Positions 35,179-44,375 of a DNA stretch of 64,000 bases are shown one piece after another; position 1 is the stretch's first letter; each line of letters starts with the position of its first letter. This DNA is from Numidum massiliense (GTDB lineage: Bacteria > Bacillota > Bacilli > Thermoactinomycetales > Novibacillaceae). Where the stretch lies: positions 1,109,758 to 1,173,757 of the forward strand of contig NZ_CTDZ01000009.1 in the NCBI RefSeq assembly GCF_001375555.1, in the 5' to 3' direction. Below the pieces are notes generated by a model. It searched no databases. It had not been told where the DNA came from and saw nothing but the letters and a program-made list of their open reading frames with translations. A program made the position numbers and the translations under genes.

Positions 35179-36228
35179 TTGAAGAAATGGCTAATCGGCA
35201 TTGGAGTCGCCATCGTCGTGCTCGGCATCGTCGTGTTTGCCGGCTATAAGTGGTTAATGTTTCAAATCCATGGATCGACGGCAGAAAAAGACTTCCAAGT
35301 GATGATTGAAGAAGGTGCAACACTCAAAGACGTGTTAAAAAAGCTTGAAGATGAAAATATGCTCGGAAATGCGAACTACCGTTCGTTATACATGCGTTTT
35401 TACGAAGCTGATTATACGTATCAAGCTGGGGAGTACGAAATTAAACGAGGGATGACGTTGGAGCAAACGCTCGCGAAATTCCAAAAAGGGGAAGTCGTCA
35501 AGCCAAAAACGGTGAAAGTGACAATTCCTGAAGGATGGAACGTGAAGCAAATTGCGCGCCGCTTAGCGGAGAACAACTTAGGTGACGAGAAGAAGTATAT
35601 GCAACTTTTTTCTGACCGCAGCTATTATTTTAAGAAGCAAAAAGAGTTTGCGTTTCTGCCACCCTTGAAAAAGCGAACGAAATACCCCTTTGAAGGCTAT
35701 TTGTTCCCGGCCACGTATGAGTTTGTGCTTGATGCGAAGGAAGAAGACGTCATCGAAAGAATGTTGCAGCAAATGCAAGTCGTCGTCGACAAGCTAGCTG
35801 AACAGTATCCGCAAGTTCAAACGAATACGTTAAGGGTATTTACACTCGCTTCGATTATTGAAAAGGAAACGGCAGTCGTCAAGGAACGCCCGCGCGTCGC
35901 TGGCGTCTTTGCCAATCGTTTAAAAGTGGGGCAAATCTTACAGTCCGATGCGACAGTTGAGTACGCCCACGGAAAGTATTTGAAGAAGGTTTTGTATAAA
36001 CATTTGGAAATCGATGACCTATATAATACGTACCGCTATGAAGGTTTACCGCCAGGGCCGATTGCCGCTCCTTCCCTTAGCGCACTCTCGGCGGCAGTGT
36101 CCCCGGAAAAACACAATTATTACTATTTTGTCACGAAAAAGGACGGCAGTAGGACGCACTATTTCGCCGAGACGTTAGCGGAACACGAGTCGAATATTGC
36201 GAAAAGTGAACAGACGGGGAAAGAGTAA
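35179..36228 (+). CDS. mltG: Endolytic murein transglycosylase MltG
   Basis: A 349-residue membrane-anchored YceG/MltG. One N-terminal membrane segment (about 5-28, IGIGVAIVVLGIVVFAGYKW), a LysM-like region and the catalytic domain with TLASIIEKETAV near 231 carrying the active Glu. It cuts nascent glycan strands and so limits their length. TTG 35179 is chosen since GGGAGGGG lies eight bases upstream; ATG 35161 is in frame. It is separate from the previous operon by a terminator. Confidence 0.9.
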   Translation: MKKWLIGIGVAIVVLGIVVFAGYKWLMFQIHGSTAEKDFQVMIEEGATLKDVLKKLEDENMLGNANYRSLYMRFYEADYTYQAGEYEIKRGMTLEQTLAKFQKGEVVKPKTVKVTIPEGWNVKQIARRLAENNLGDEKKYMQLFSDRSYYFKKQKEFAFLPPLKKRTKYPFEGYLFPATYEFVLDAKEEDVIERMLQQMQVVVDKLAEQYPQVQTNTLRVFTLASIIEKETAVVKERPRVAGVFANRLKVGQILQSDATVEYAHGKYLKKVLYKHLEIDDLYNTYRYEGLPPGPIAAPSLSALSAAVSPEKHNYYYFVTKKDGSRTHYFAETLAEHESNIAKSEQTGKE

Positions 36229-36347
36229 ACGAAGCAGCGCGTCCTGTAAACAGCCGAACATTTCTTTTCTTACAGAGCATGTCATACAATGGTATAAATT
36301 TTCTAGCGCTAGCCCAAAATAACGTAATAAAAGGAGGCTAGCGCGCA

Positions 36348-37538
36348 ATGAAAAAATGGGTAGCAACAGCGCTATCTTTTGTTATCGTTCTATCGTTCGT
36401 TCCGATGCCCCTTCATGCGGCTACTGTCGACTTGGCGCCGCACGCGAAATCAGCCGTGTTGATGGATATGGATACCGGAACCGTTTTGTATGAGAAAGAC
36501 AGTCATCAACCTTTACCTCCGGCTAGTATTACGAAAATTATGACAATGCTTCTTCTGATGGAGGCGGTCGCGCAAGGGAAGACGTCGCTTGACGAGCGCG
36601 TACGCGTGAGTGACTACGCGGCCTCAATGGGCGGGTCACAAATATATCTCGAAGTCGGCGAGGAAATGTCAATCAGTGATTTGTTGAAAGGGATTGCGAT
36701 CGCCTCAGGGAACGACGCATCGGTCGCCATAGCCGAACATCTCGCCGGTACGGAAGAACAGTTTGTGCAACTGATGAACGAACGGGCGGAAGAGCTCGGG
36801 ATGAAAGATACGCGTTTCGTCAACTCGAACGGCTTGCCGGCTGACGAACAGCGTACCTCGGCGCACGACATTGCCATCATGTCGCGGGAATTGCTGAAGC
36901 ACGAAGGAATTACGAAGTTTACGAAGCTGTATCAAGACTATTTGCGGCAAGAGACGGATCGCCCGTTTTGGCTCGTCAACACGAATAAGCTGGTCAAGTT
37001 TTACGACGGCGTCGACGGGCTGAAAACGGGCTATACGTCGGAGGCGAAGTTTTGTTTGTCAGCGACGGCGAAGCGCGGCGATTTTCGCGTCATCGCGGTC
37101 GTCATGGGCGAACCGAACACAAAAACCCGCAATGCGGAAGTGAGCCGCATGCTCGACTACGCTTTTAACCAGTTTACGAACCACGTACTCGTCCGCTCCG
37201 GTGAACGACTCGGCCACGTGCGCGTCGACAAAGGTGAACCGGCGCAATTGACGGTAAAAGCGCCACACCAATTTAGTATTTTGGCAAAAAAAGGGAGTAA
37301 GCGCGAAGACTTTCAAACGAACGTCAGATGGAAAAAGGCGTTAAAGGCGCCCCTCAAGGCCGGCGATGCGATCGGCGAATTCGAAGTGACGCGCGGCGAC
37401 GAAACAGTGAACAAAATTGTATTGACAGCGAACAAAGACGTCCCCCGCGCGACGTGGTGGACGATGACGAAGCGCACGCTGAAAAAAATGTTGTTCATTG
37501 ATAGCGACGCGCGCGATCCGGAGCAGGAAAAGGATTAG
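36348..37538 (+). CDS. dacF: D-alanyl-D-alanine carboxypeptidase DacF
   Basis: A 396-residue penicillin-binding protein of the PBP5 type. It has a signal peptide (about 1-27, ending PMPLHAA) and the three active-site motifs PPASITKIM (Ser-x-x-Lys near 62), ASGNDAS near 121 and LKTGYTS near 226, then a C-terminal beta domain. It trims pentapeptides and regulates cortex cross-linking from the forespore. ATG has AAAGGAGGCTAGCGCGCA upstream. It lies directly before the spoIIA operon, as in B. subtilis. The gene is followed by a terminator. The C-terminal membrane helix is not obvious. Confidence 0.88.
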   Translation: MKKWVATALSFVIVLSFVPMPLHAATVDLAPHAKSAVLMDMDTGTVLYEKDSHQPLPPASITKIMTMLLLMEAVAQGKTSLDERVRVSDYAASMGGSQIYLEVGEEMSISDLLKGIAIASGNDASVAIAEHLAGTEEQFVQLMNERAEELGMKDTRFVNSNGLPADEQRTSAHDIAIMSRELLKHEGITKFTKLYQDYLRQETDRPFWLVNTNKLVKFYDGVDGLKTGYTSEAKFCLSATAKRGDFRVIAVVMGEPNTKTRNAEVSRMLDYAFNQFTNHVLVRSGERLGHVRVDKGEPAQLTVKAPHQFSILAKKGSKREDFQTNVRWKKALKAPLKAGDAIGEFEVTRGDETVNKIVLTANKDVPRATWWTMTKRTLKKMLFIDSDARDPEQEKD

Positions 37539-37587
37539 CGCCAAATGAAGGCGGCGGTTTGTGGCTATTCTTTGCAGGTAACTTTGT

Positions 37588-37630
37588 GAACTCGAGGCGG
37601 ATCTTGCCGAATTTCCTCGAGTTTTTTCTT
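37588..37630 (+). terminator. Terminator of dacF
   Basis: AACTCGAGG (37589-37597) pairs with CCTCGAGTT (37615-37623) and a T-rich tail follows. The 343-base stretch 37539-37881 holds this hairpin, the spoIIA promoter and a repeat-rich leader; no gene is seen. Confidence 0.75.
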
Positions 37631-37633
37631 CTT

Positions 37634-37671
37634 TTGTCGACGGGCAGGATTTCCCCTCACAAATACCGAAC
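37634..37671 (+). promoter_or_regulatory. Sigma-H-like promoter with adjacent 0A-like box for the spoIIA operon
   Basis: GCAGGATTT (37644-37652) is an exact match to the sigma-H -35 pattern. ACCGAAC (37665-37671) is one off from the -10 RNNGAAT pattern, with a 12-base spacer. TTGTCGAC (37634-37641), one off from the 0A box TTGTCGAA, lies just upstream. B. subtilis spoIIA is sigma-H driven and activated by Spo0A-phosphate. Confidence 0.5.
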
Positions 37672-37881
37672 AGCTAGTCTAATGGCACGCATGCAACCGC
37701 TCGCCTCGCTAAACGCGTACGACGAGCAATCGTTAGGTCGAGGAGAGTCTGCATGTACGCAAAGCAGTCAGGCTTTGGGCGAGCCGGGCTTTGTGCAGGT
37801 TGCATGGACGCAATTGCTTGCATCGGCGCATGCGTGGAAGGTGACAAAACTATTCGGTACATGTTAAAGGAGTGAGTGACA

Positions 37882-38235
37882 GTGAGTTTGCAGATTGAAC
37901 TTAAACCGCGCCGCGACATTTTAGTCGTCCGCCTTTCTGGTGAATTGGATCACCATACGGCGGACGGGGTGCGCCGGCAAATTGACGAAGCGATAGTGCG
38001 GGACGGCTATACCCACCTCGTCTTCAGTTTGCGCGAGCTGACGTTTATGGACAGTTCCGGTCTCGGGGTCATTCTCGGACGCTATAAACGCATTAACCAG
38101 CAAAACGGCACCTTAGCCGTTTGCGCCCTGTCACCGGCTGTGAAAAAACTGTTTGATTTATCGGGTATGCACAAAATTTTAAGGGCTTACGAGCGAGAGG
38201 AAGAGGCACTCGCTTCGTTAGGGGTGGCATCATGA
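37882..38235 (+). CDS. spoIIAA: Anti-sigma-F factor antagonist SpoIIAA
   Basis: A 117-residue STAS-domain protein. [14 protein letters not shown] near residue 54 contains the Ser that SpoIIAB phosphorylates. Unphosphorylated SpoIIAA binds SpoIIAB and frees sigma-F in the forespore. GTG 37882 is chosen with AAAGGAG nine bases away; GTG 37876 is closer than usual. It overlaps spoIIAB by four bases. Confidence 0.94.
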   Translation: MSLQIELKPRRDILVVRLSGELDHHTADGVRRQIDEAIVRDGYTHLVFSLRELTFMDSSGLGVILGRYKRINQQNGTLAVCALSPAVKKLFDLSGMHKILRAYEREEEALASLGVAS

Positions 38236-38684
38236 GCGAGATGACGAAAAATTACATGCGCTTAGAGTTTGCGAGTGTGTCCGCCAATGAAGCGTTTGCG
38301 CGCGTCGCCGTCGCGTCGTTCATCTCCCAACTCGACCCGACGCTGGAAGAGTTGACCGACATTAAAACAGTTGTGTCGGAAGCAGTTACGAACGCGATTA
38401 TCCACGGCTACGGAAGCAACCCGGGGAAGACGGTCGTCATCGAGACGGCAATCGCCGACAACCGCGTCGAAATCGCGATTCAAGATCACGGCGTCGGAAT
38501 CGAAAATGTGGATGAGGCGAGGCAGCCGCTGTACACGTCGAAACCGGAGCTGGAGCGGTCGGGAATGGGCTTTACGATAATGGAAAATTTTATGGATAGT
38601 TGTGAAATTATGTCAGCGCCAAACGCGGGGACGACGGTTAAACTCGTCAAATACTTACAAGCTAGCCCGCTACTTAAGCGGTAG
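38232..38684 (+). CDS. spoIIAB: Anti-sigma-F factor and protein kinase SpoIIAB
   Basis: A 150-residue HATPase_c kinase. Seen: [14 protein letters not shown] near residue 47 (N box), [14 protein letters not shown] near 84 (G1) and [16 protein letters not shown] near 107 (G2). It holds sigma-F inactive and phosphorylates SpoIIAA. ATGA overlap with spoIIAA couples their translation. Confidence 0.94.
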   Translation: MSEMTKNYMRLEFASVSANEAFARVAVASFISQLDPTLEELTDIKTVVSEAVTNAIIHGYGSNPGKTVVIETAIADNRVEIAIQDHGVGIENVDEARQPLYTSKPELERSGMGFTIMENFMDSCEIMSAPNAGTTVKLVKYLQASPLLKR

Positions 38685-38693
38685 GGGATGCCA

Positions 38694-39449
38694 ATGGATA
38701 CGGACGTACGCAATGCACGGCATCCTTATTTGTCGGATGAAGAAGTAAAGAGGCTCATTAAGCAAAGCCAAGTAGGTGACGGGGAAGCGCGCGAACGGCT
38801 CATCCACCATAACATACGGTTAGTATGGTCGGTCGTGCAGCGATTTATTAACCGCGGTTACGAAGCGGACGATTTGTTTCAAATCGGTTGCATCGGCCTC
38901 CTTAAGGCGGTCGATAAATTTGACCTTTCGTACGACGTCAAATTTTCGACGTATGCCGTGCCGATGATTATCGGGGAAATACAGCGTTTCCTACGCGACG
39001 ACGGCGCCATTAAAGTGAGTCGCTCGCTGAAGGAGACGGCCAACCGCATCCGCAAAACGAAGGATGAGTTATCCAAAAAACTCGGGCGACTGCCGACGAT
39101 TAGCGAAATTGCGGAAGCGATGGAAATTGCGCCGGAAGAAGTCGTCTTTGCACAAGAGGCGAACCGCGCGCCGTCGTCGATCCACGAAAAAGTGTACGAA
39201 AACGACGGTGACCCGATTACGCTCATGGATCAAATTGCCGATGAGCAAGGGGGCGGCTGGTTCGACAAAGTCGTGCTGCGCGAAGCGATCGCCCGCTTGA
39301 ACGAGCGGGAGAAGCTCATCGTCTACTTGCGTTATTACAAAGATCAGACGCAAGCGGAAGTTGCCGAGCGTTTAGGCATTTCCCAAGTGCAAGTGTCGCG
39401 GTTAGAGAAAAAAATATTGCTACAAATGCGGGATCATATGGAGGCGTGA
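38694..39449 (+). CDS. sigF: RNA polymerase sigma-F factor
   Basis: A 251-residue sigma-70 family factor. Regions 2 (NIRLVWSVVQRFINRGYEAD, DLFQIGCIGLLKAVDKFD), 3 (KVSRSLKETANRIRKTKDEL) and 4 (QTQAEVAERLGISQVQVSRL) are clear. It directs the first forespore genes. ATG 38694 is preferred because TAGGGG lies six bases before it, whereas ATG 38688 is almost on it. The stop codon lies inside a terminator hairpin. Confidence 0.94.
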   Translation: MDTDVRNARHPYLSDEEVKRLIKQSQVGDGEARERLIHHNIRLVWSVVQRFINRGYEADDLFQIGCIGLLKAVDKFDLSYDVKFSTYAVPMIIGEIQRFLRDDGAIKVSRSLKETANRIRKTKDELSKKLGRLPTISEIAEAMEIAPEEVVFAQEANRAPSSIHEKVYENDGDPITLMDQIADEQGGGWFDKVVLREAIARLNEREKLIVYLRYYKDQTQAEVAERLGISQVQVSRLEKKILLQMRDHMEA

Positions 39450-39468
39450 AGCGCCTCGTTTTTTTTCG
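39438..39468 (+). terminator. Terminator overlapping the sigF stop
   Basis: GAGGCG (39440-39445) pairs with CGCCTC (39451-39456) around TGAAG, the loop containing the sigF stop TGA, and eight T follow. The stem begins in the last codons of sigF. Confidence 0.75.
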
Positions 39469-39655
39469 CTCCAACCACACATACTACTGACACACGCGTT
39501 GCGCGCACACGTTGCGAGCGGCGTGAGGAATTGGCCTCTCATACGTTGTGAGCACCGCGGAGACACATCTGTACAGATCGCATATCTGTATAGATGAAGA
39601 CACGCGAGCGCGCCAAAAAGGTGTGAGGCTATGTGAGGGTGCAGGTGAGGACATG

Positions 39656-40297
39656 ATGTCGCAATCACAAGAAAAAGTGTACATTCGCCTCAAAAAACGT
39701 CAGACGGTCACGGCCGGCGAGACGGTTACACTGGGCGATATTGCCAACGTGCTCGCCCTAGAGGAGCAGCAGGGCCTACGCGAACTACCTCTGTTGCGCG
39801 TCCCTTCCGGTGAGCACTTTATCGTCGTCGACGCATTGGACGTAATTGCACAAATCCTCCGCGTCCATCCGGCGCTTCACGTGGAGGCGGTCGGCGCTAC
39901 AGACACGATCTTGGAGGTAAAAAAGAAGCGTTACGTACCGTCGTACGCAGCACTCGTCGCCGTCTGGTTACTCCTGTTTGTCGGTTCTGGCCTTGCCATT
40001 ATGAATTTCCATGCCGACGTGAGTATGTTGGACGTACACCGGCGGCTCTACTATTTACTCACGGGGGAACAGTCTGCCCGCCCGCTAATTTTACAAATCC
40101 CGTATTCTGTCGGCGTAGGGATCGGCATGATCGTGTTTTTCAATCGGCTGTTCAAACGGCGCTTTAACGAAGAACCGTCGCCGTTAGAAGTGGAAATGTT
40201 TTTGTACCAGGAGAGTATCGATCAATACGTCGTACAGCGCGAACGCGAGCAAGGGCAGGGTAGTGAATCCCAGGAACAAGGCGGCAGGGGTATATGA
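39656..40297 (+). CDS. spoVAA: Stage V sporulation protein AA
   Basis: A 213-residue protein with an N-terminal soluble domain (VYIRLKKRQTVTAGETVTLG) and two hydrophobic segments (about 105-122, AALVAVWLLLFVGSGLAIM; about 155-172). It matches SpoVAA, part of the dipicolinic-acid transport machinery of spores. ATG 39656 is chosen for AGGTGAGG; the upstream open frame to 39548 carries no family signal. It overlaps spoVAB. Confidence 0.85.
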   Translation: MSQSQEKVYIRLKKRQTVTAGETVTLGDIANVLALEEQQGLRELPLLRVPSGEHFIVVDALDVIAQILRVHPALHVEAVGATDTILEVKKKRYVPSYAALVAVWLLLFVGSGLAIMNFHADVSMLDVHRRLYYLLTGEQSARPLILQIPYSVGVGIGMIVFFNRLFKRRFNEEPSPLEVEMFLYQESIDQYVVQREREQGQGSESQEQGGRGI

Positions 40298-40701
40298 CGG
40301 TCGTCTTAATTTTTATAGGATTAGCGGGCGGCATCGCTGTCGGCAGCGCGTTCGTCGCTTTGCTAACTGTTTTAGACATCGTTCCCCGTTTACACCAACT
40401 GACGTGCACGACGCGCCACGTCGGCTGGTCCGAACAGGCGATTGCCGTCGGGGCAGTTTTTTGGACGTGTGCCGATTTTTTTGACTGGCAGTGGACGATT
40501 CCCGCGGCTGGGCTCGTCCTCGTCGGCTTACTAGCAGGTTGTTTTGTCGGCATGCTCGCCGCAGCTTTAACGGAAGTGCTCAACGTCTTGCCCATTTTAA
40601 GTAAGCGGCTGGCAATGGAACGGTGGTTGTTTTATTTGCTCATGGCGATGGTGTTAGGAAAAGTGTGTGGCTCCCTCCTACAGTGGCTCCTCGTGGAGTA
40701 A
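40294..40701 (+). CDS. spoVAB: Stage V sporulation protein AB
   Basis: A 135-residue polytopic membrane protein with about four hydrophobic segments. The start TVVLIFIGLAGGIAVGSAFV, the RLHQLTCTTRH loop and PILSKRLAMERW are family features. The gene overlaps spoVAA by four bases. In B. subtilis spoVAC, spoVAD, spoVAE and spoVAF follow; here lysA follows instead. Confidence 0.85.
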   Translation: MTVVLIFIGLAGGIAVGSAFVALLTVLDIVPRLHQLTCTTRHVGWSEQAIAVGAVFWTCADFFDWQWTIPAAGLVLVGLLAGCFVGMLAAALTEVLNVLPILSKRLAMERWLFYLLMAMVLGKVCGSLLQWLLVE

Positions 40702-40846
40702 CGTGTTCACTCGCACAGTGGCGCCCAGCCGATCAGCCTTTAATTTGCTGTACAAGGACAGAATACGGCCGTGCACTGTTGTTAGATTCCACCGCATATG
40801 CTATCATTCTTAATAATTTTAAAAAGCGCTGCTAGAGGGGAGACCC

Positions 40847-42202
40847 GTGACACCGATGAAATTACACGGAACGAGTCACATTAACGAAAAAGGCCATTTA
40901 ACGATCGGCGGTTGTGATACGGTCGAGTTGGCCGCACAATTTGGTACACCGCTTTACGTATTAGACGAACAACTGATCAGGGAGCGCTGCCGCGCCTACG
41001 TGGCCGCGTTTCGCCAAGCGAATGTTGACTTTCAAGTCGCTTACGCGAGTAAGGCGATGAGTACGTTGGCCATATGCCGTTTAATAGAGGAGGAAGGGTT
41101 GGCGCTCGATGTCGTATCCGACGGCGAGTTGTACACGGCATTACAAGCGGGCTTTCCACCGGAGCGCATCCACTTTCACGGAAACAATAAATCGCTTGCC
41201 GAACTGACGATGGCCCTCGATGCGAACATCGGAGGCATTGTCGTCGATAACTTTACCGAATTGCACATGTTACGTACATTAGCGAGCGAACGACAGCAGC
41301 ATGTGCACATATTGTTGCGCTTATCGCCCGGCGTCGAGGCGCATACGCACGCGTACATTCAAACCGGGCAGGAGGATTCGAAGTTCGGGTTTGACCTCGC
41401 TAGCGGGCAAGCGGCCAAAGCGGTAGAGATCTGCCAGCGTTCGCCAGAGATCAGCCTGTTAGGGTTTCACAGTCACATCGGGTCACAAATTTTTGACGTG
41501 CAGGGGTATCGCATGACAATCCGAAAACTGGCGCAATTCTCGCAAGAGTGCTACGAGTCGTACGGTCATGTGAGTGAAGTGGTCAATATCGGGGGAGGCT
41601 TCGGTATTCACTACTGTGAAGGCGACAAACCGCTAACGGCGGAACGGTATATCGAGGCGATTGTCGCTGAGGTGCGCGCTTCGTTTACCCATCAGCCGCT
41701 GCCGGCGATTTGGATCGAGCCGGGTCGCAGCATCGTCGGAGAAGCGGGAACGACGCTTTACCGCGTCGGTACAGAAAAACGCATCCCAGGCATTCGTCAT
41801 TACGTCGCAGTCGACGGCGGCATGGCGGACAATCCGCGCCCCGCGCTGTATCAAGCAAAATATGCGGCGCTCGTCGCGAACAAGGCAGGGAAGCCAGCGA
41901 CACAAACCGTCTCGATCGCCGGAAAATGCTGTGAAAGCGGCGATATGCTCATTTGGGACGTCGCACTGCCCGACCTCGCACAAGGGGACGTACTAGCTGT
42001 CCTCAGTACGGGAGCGTACAACTACTCGATGGCGAGCAACTACAACCGCCTGCGCCGTCCGGCTGCGGTGTTAGTGAACGACGGCAACGCCGACGTGATC
42101 GTACAGCGGGAGACGTTTGCCGATTTGACGCGCCACGACGTCATCCCAGCGCGTCTGCAGAAGCCGACGACGGTGTCGCCGGAAGTGGCCGATATCAAGT
42201 AG
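40847..42202 (+). CDS. lysA: Diaminopimelate decarboxylase
   Basis: A 451-residue PLP enzyme, the last step of lysine synthesis. Seen: FGTPLYVLDEQLIRERCRAY near the start, VAYASKAMSTLAI near 62 (PLP Lys), GFHSHIGSQIFD near 202, NIGGGFGIHY near 245 and GKCCESGDMLIWD near 362 (catalytic Cys from the partner subunit). GTG 40847 follows AGAGGGGAGACCC. In B. subtilis lysA also follows spoVA. A strong terminator ends it. Confidence 0.94.
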   Translation: MTPMKLHGTSHINEKGHLTIGGCDTVELAAQFGTPLYVLDEQLIRERCRAYVAAFRQANVDFQVAYASKAMSTLAICRLIEEEGLALDVVSDGELYTALQAGFPPERIHFHGNNKSLAELTMALDANIGGIVVDNFTELHMLRTLASERQQHVHILLRLSPGVEAHTHAYIQTGQEDSKFGFDLASGQAAKAVEICQRSPEISLLGFHSHIGSQIFDVQGYRMTIRKLAQFSQECYESYGHVSEVVNIGGGFGIHYCEGDKPLTAERYIEAIVAEVRASFTHQPLPAIWIEPGRSIVGEAGTTLYRVGTEKRIPGIRHYVAVDGGMADNPRPALYQAKYAALVANKAGKPATQTVSIAGKCCESGDMLIWDVALPDLAQGDVLAVLSTGAYNYSMASNYNRLRRPAAVLVNDGNADVIVQRETFADLTRHDVIPARLQKPTTVSPEVADIK

Positions 42203-42249
42203 CAGATGCCGCCGGAAGACGGGTCGGAATGTCGGCCGGAATATACTAA

Positions 42250-42297
42250 GACTAGAACGAGTGCCGCAGAAGCTACCGGCACTCGTTCCTAGTTTTG
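42250..42297 (+). terminator. Terminator of lysA
   Basis: AACGAGTGCCG pairs with CGGCACTCGTT around a 10-base loop, flanked by ACTA/TAGT that extends the stem, and four T follow. Confidence 0.85.
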
Positions 42298-42316
42298 GCC
42301 TTCCTGCCCCGTTAGA

Positions 42317-42346
42317 TTGCTTGTTTTTGCCCCCTTTTGGTATAAT
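42317..42346 (+). promoter_or_regulatory. Sigma-A promoter of scpA
   Basis: TTGCTT (42317-42322) and TATAAT (42341-42346) with an 18-base spacer, 26 bases before the scpA start. Confidence 0.6.
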
Positions 42347-42371
42347 ATCACCATTAGTAGGTGATTAGCCC

Positions 42372-43118
42372 GTGCAAATAGAGTTGAAATTAGAGGCGTT
42401 CGAAGGCCCGCTCGATTTGTTGCTCTACTTAATCGAGCGGGCCGAAATTGACGTGTTCGACATCCCCATTAGCGCTGTGACAGAGCAGTATATGGAAGTA
42501 CTCACTGAGATGCAGCGGCTAGAGTTGGAGGTTGCGAGTGAGTTTTTAGTGATGGCGGCAACGCTGTTAGCGATGAAGAGCCGCATGCTTCTGCCGCAGC
42601 CGGAACCGGACCCGCTCAGCGACTTGTACGACGAAGAAGAAGAGCTGATCGACCCGCGCGAACAGTTAATTATGCGCCTCATCGAATATAAGCGGTTCAA
42701 AATGTTAGCCGAAAAGCTAAAAGCGCGCGGCAGTGAGCGCGCCCAAGTTTTTTCCCGTTTGCCGGCCGATCTCGGTCGGTTTATGCCGCCGGAAGAGCCG
42801 CCCCGCGTACAGGACGTTTCCGTCTACCAGCTTATCGACGCGTTTCAAACCGTGCTACAAAAAACGAAGCCTGCTCAGCCGCGGGTAAGAAGCGTCCAAC
42901 GGGAGGAGCTGTCGATTCAAGAGCAGATCGATGCGTTGCGCGCCCAGTTGCAGCAGAACGAGCAACTCTTTTTTTCCGAGTTGTTCGAAGAGATGCCGAC
43001 GCGGGAGGCGGTGATCGTCACCTTTCTCGCGCTGCTCGAATTAATGAAAAAGCGAGAAGTGACGTGTTGGCAAGACGGTCGCTTCGCAGAGATTGTCATT
43101 AGCGCGTATGCGAAGTGA
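42372..43118 (+). CDS. scpA: Segregation and condensation protein A
   Basis: A 248-residue kleisin of the SMC-ScpAB condensin. The N-terminal block FEGPLDLLLYLIERAEIDVF near residue 9, the acidic central linker and the C-terminal winged helix (VTFLALLELMKKREVTCWQD) are clear. It bridges the two Smc heads. GTG start with TAGGTGATTAG upstream. scpB begins 53 bases later. Confidence 0.92.
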   Translation: MQIELKLEAFEGPLDLLLYLIERAEIDVFDIPISAVTEQYMEVLTEMQRLELEVASEFLVMAATLLAMKSRMLLPQPEPDPLSDLYDEEEELIDPREQLIMRLIEYKRFKMLAEKLKARGSERAQVFSRLPADLGRFMPPEEPPRVQDVSVYQLIDAFQTVLQKTKPAQPRVRSVQREELSIQEQIDALRAQLQQNEQLFFSELFEEMPTREAVIVTFLALLELMKKREVTCWQDGRFAEIVISAYAK

Positions 43119-43171
43119 GTGAACACTCGTGCACGGGCATACGATTAGGACGTACGAGGTGGAATGTTTGC

Positions 43172-43774
43172 ATGGATGATGTCTGCATGGATGATACGGA
43201 ACTAAAAGCAGTGTTGGAAGGGTTGTTGTTTATCGCCGGAGACGAAGGATTAACTGTCAAGCAGTTGGCTAACGTCCTCGAGATGACGAAGGAAGAAGCA
43301 AAAGATTTGGCCGACGACTTGCAAGCCGATTACGAGCGGCAGCGGAGGGGGCTAAAGATCGCAGTCGTCGCCGGGGCGTATCAATTGACGACTCGTCCAG
43401 AGCACGCGCCTTATTTTACGGCATTCGCGGTGTCCCCGAACGCGTCGACATTGTCCCAGGCCGCGTTAGAGACGCTGGCGATCGTCGCTTATAAACAGCC
43501 AATTACGCGGGCGGAAATCGAAGATATTCGCGGGGTAAAAAGTGAACGTCCGCTACATACGCTCAGTGCGAAACGTCTCATTAAAGAAGTCGGACGGGCG
43601 GAAGGGATAGGCCGTCCCATTTTGTACGGAACGACCGAGGAGTTCTTGACGAGCTTCGGGTTACAAAGTCTCGAGGCGCTGCCGCCGCTCGACGAAACGG
43701 TCGACCGCGAGGACGTCGAAGCGGAGCACGAGGAACTGTTCGCTAAACTGGCTCCGCCGTCTCGGGAGGAGTAA
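43172..43774 (+). CDS. scpB: Segregation and condensation protein B
   Basis: A 200-residue protein with two winged helices: ELKAVLEGLLFIAGDEGLTV near the start and YKQPITRAEIEDIRGVKSER near residue 110. It binds ScpA as a dimer. ATG 43172 has GAGGTGG nine bases upstream. GCATGGATGAT is directly repeated (43170-43180 and 43185-43195), giving MDDVCMDD and a second possible start at 43187. Confidence 0.9.
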   Translation: MDDVCMDDTELKAVLEGLLFIAGDEGLTVKQLANVLEMTKEEAKDLADDLQADYERQRRGLKIAVVAGAYQLTTRPEHAPYFTAFAVSPNASTLSQAALETLAIVAYKQPITRAEIEDIRGVKSERPLHTLSAKRLIKEVGRAEGIGRPILYGTTEEFLTSFGLQSLEALPPLDETVDREDVEAEHEELFAKLAPPSREE

Positions 43775-43805
43775 ACAATCGTTTGCCAATCGAATGCCGT
43801 CAACA

Positions 43806-44375
43806 TTAATTCTGACAATAATAAACGAAAGCTGGCGGTATGTTGAGGGGCACCATTTTTATGTCGATATTAGCAAAACGCGATTTAAGCTGTTTTTTCA
43901 TTTGCAACGAGTATTGAAAGGCGATAAACTGTCCCCCCGGTTTCAACGTCTGCACAACGCCGTCTAAAATTTTGTTGCGTACGCTTTGCGGGAAGTTAGC
44001 AAAGGGCAATCCGGAAAGAATGTAATCGGCGTGACGTATTCCCGCTGCCTGCATCTCGGCGTGAATATGTTCCGCATTTTGACAAAAGTGGAGGTTGGCG
44101 TACTCGCTCTGTAGCCGCTGCCGCATCTCGCCATCTTGTTCAAACACGAGCACCGTACAACCGTCAGGTTTTGCTTCGTGAAGATAGCTGGTAAAAACGC
44201 CGGTACCCGCCCCTAGCTCGATGACACAATTGCTTTCCTCCCAAGTGATCCGCTCGGTCATCGCTCGCGCCAAGTAGAGTGAACTCGGGGTGATACTCCC
44301 GATTTTTTTAGGCGATACAAAAAATTTCTTCAAAAATAGCATTTTATCGACTAATGTACCTGTCGTTTTTTCCAC
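43806..44375 (-). CDS. SAM-dependent methyltransferase, phospholipid N-methyltransferase/PmtA-like
   Basis: A 189-residue class I methyltransferase. VIELGAGTGVFTSYL near residue 48 is motif I, VFEQD the acidic loop after beta 2, and YILSGLPFANFP near 108 motif IV, in the SGLPF form found in PmtA-like and KsgA-like enzymes. An N-terminal FLKKFFVSPKKIGSITPSS is typical of the PmtA-like group. The substrate (phosphatidylethanolamine, or RNA adenine) cannot be told. GTG 44375 has GGGAG eight bases upstream. It converges on scpB. Confidence 0.8.
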   Translation of the reverse strand: MEKTTGTLVDKMLFLKKFFVSPKKIGSITPSSLYLARAMTERITWEESNCVIELGAGTGVFTSYLHEAKPDGCTVLVFEQDGEMRQRLQSEYANLHFCQNAEHIHAEMQAAGIRHADYILSGLPFANFPQSVRNKILDGVVQTLKPGGQFIAFQYSLQMKKQLKSRFANIDIKMVPLNIPPAFVYYCQN

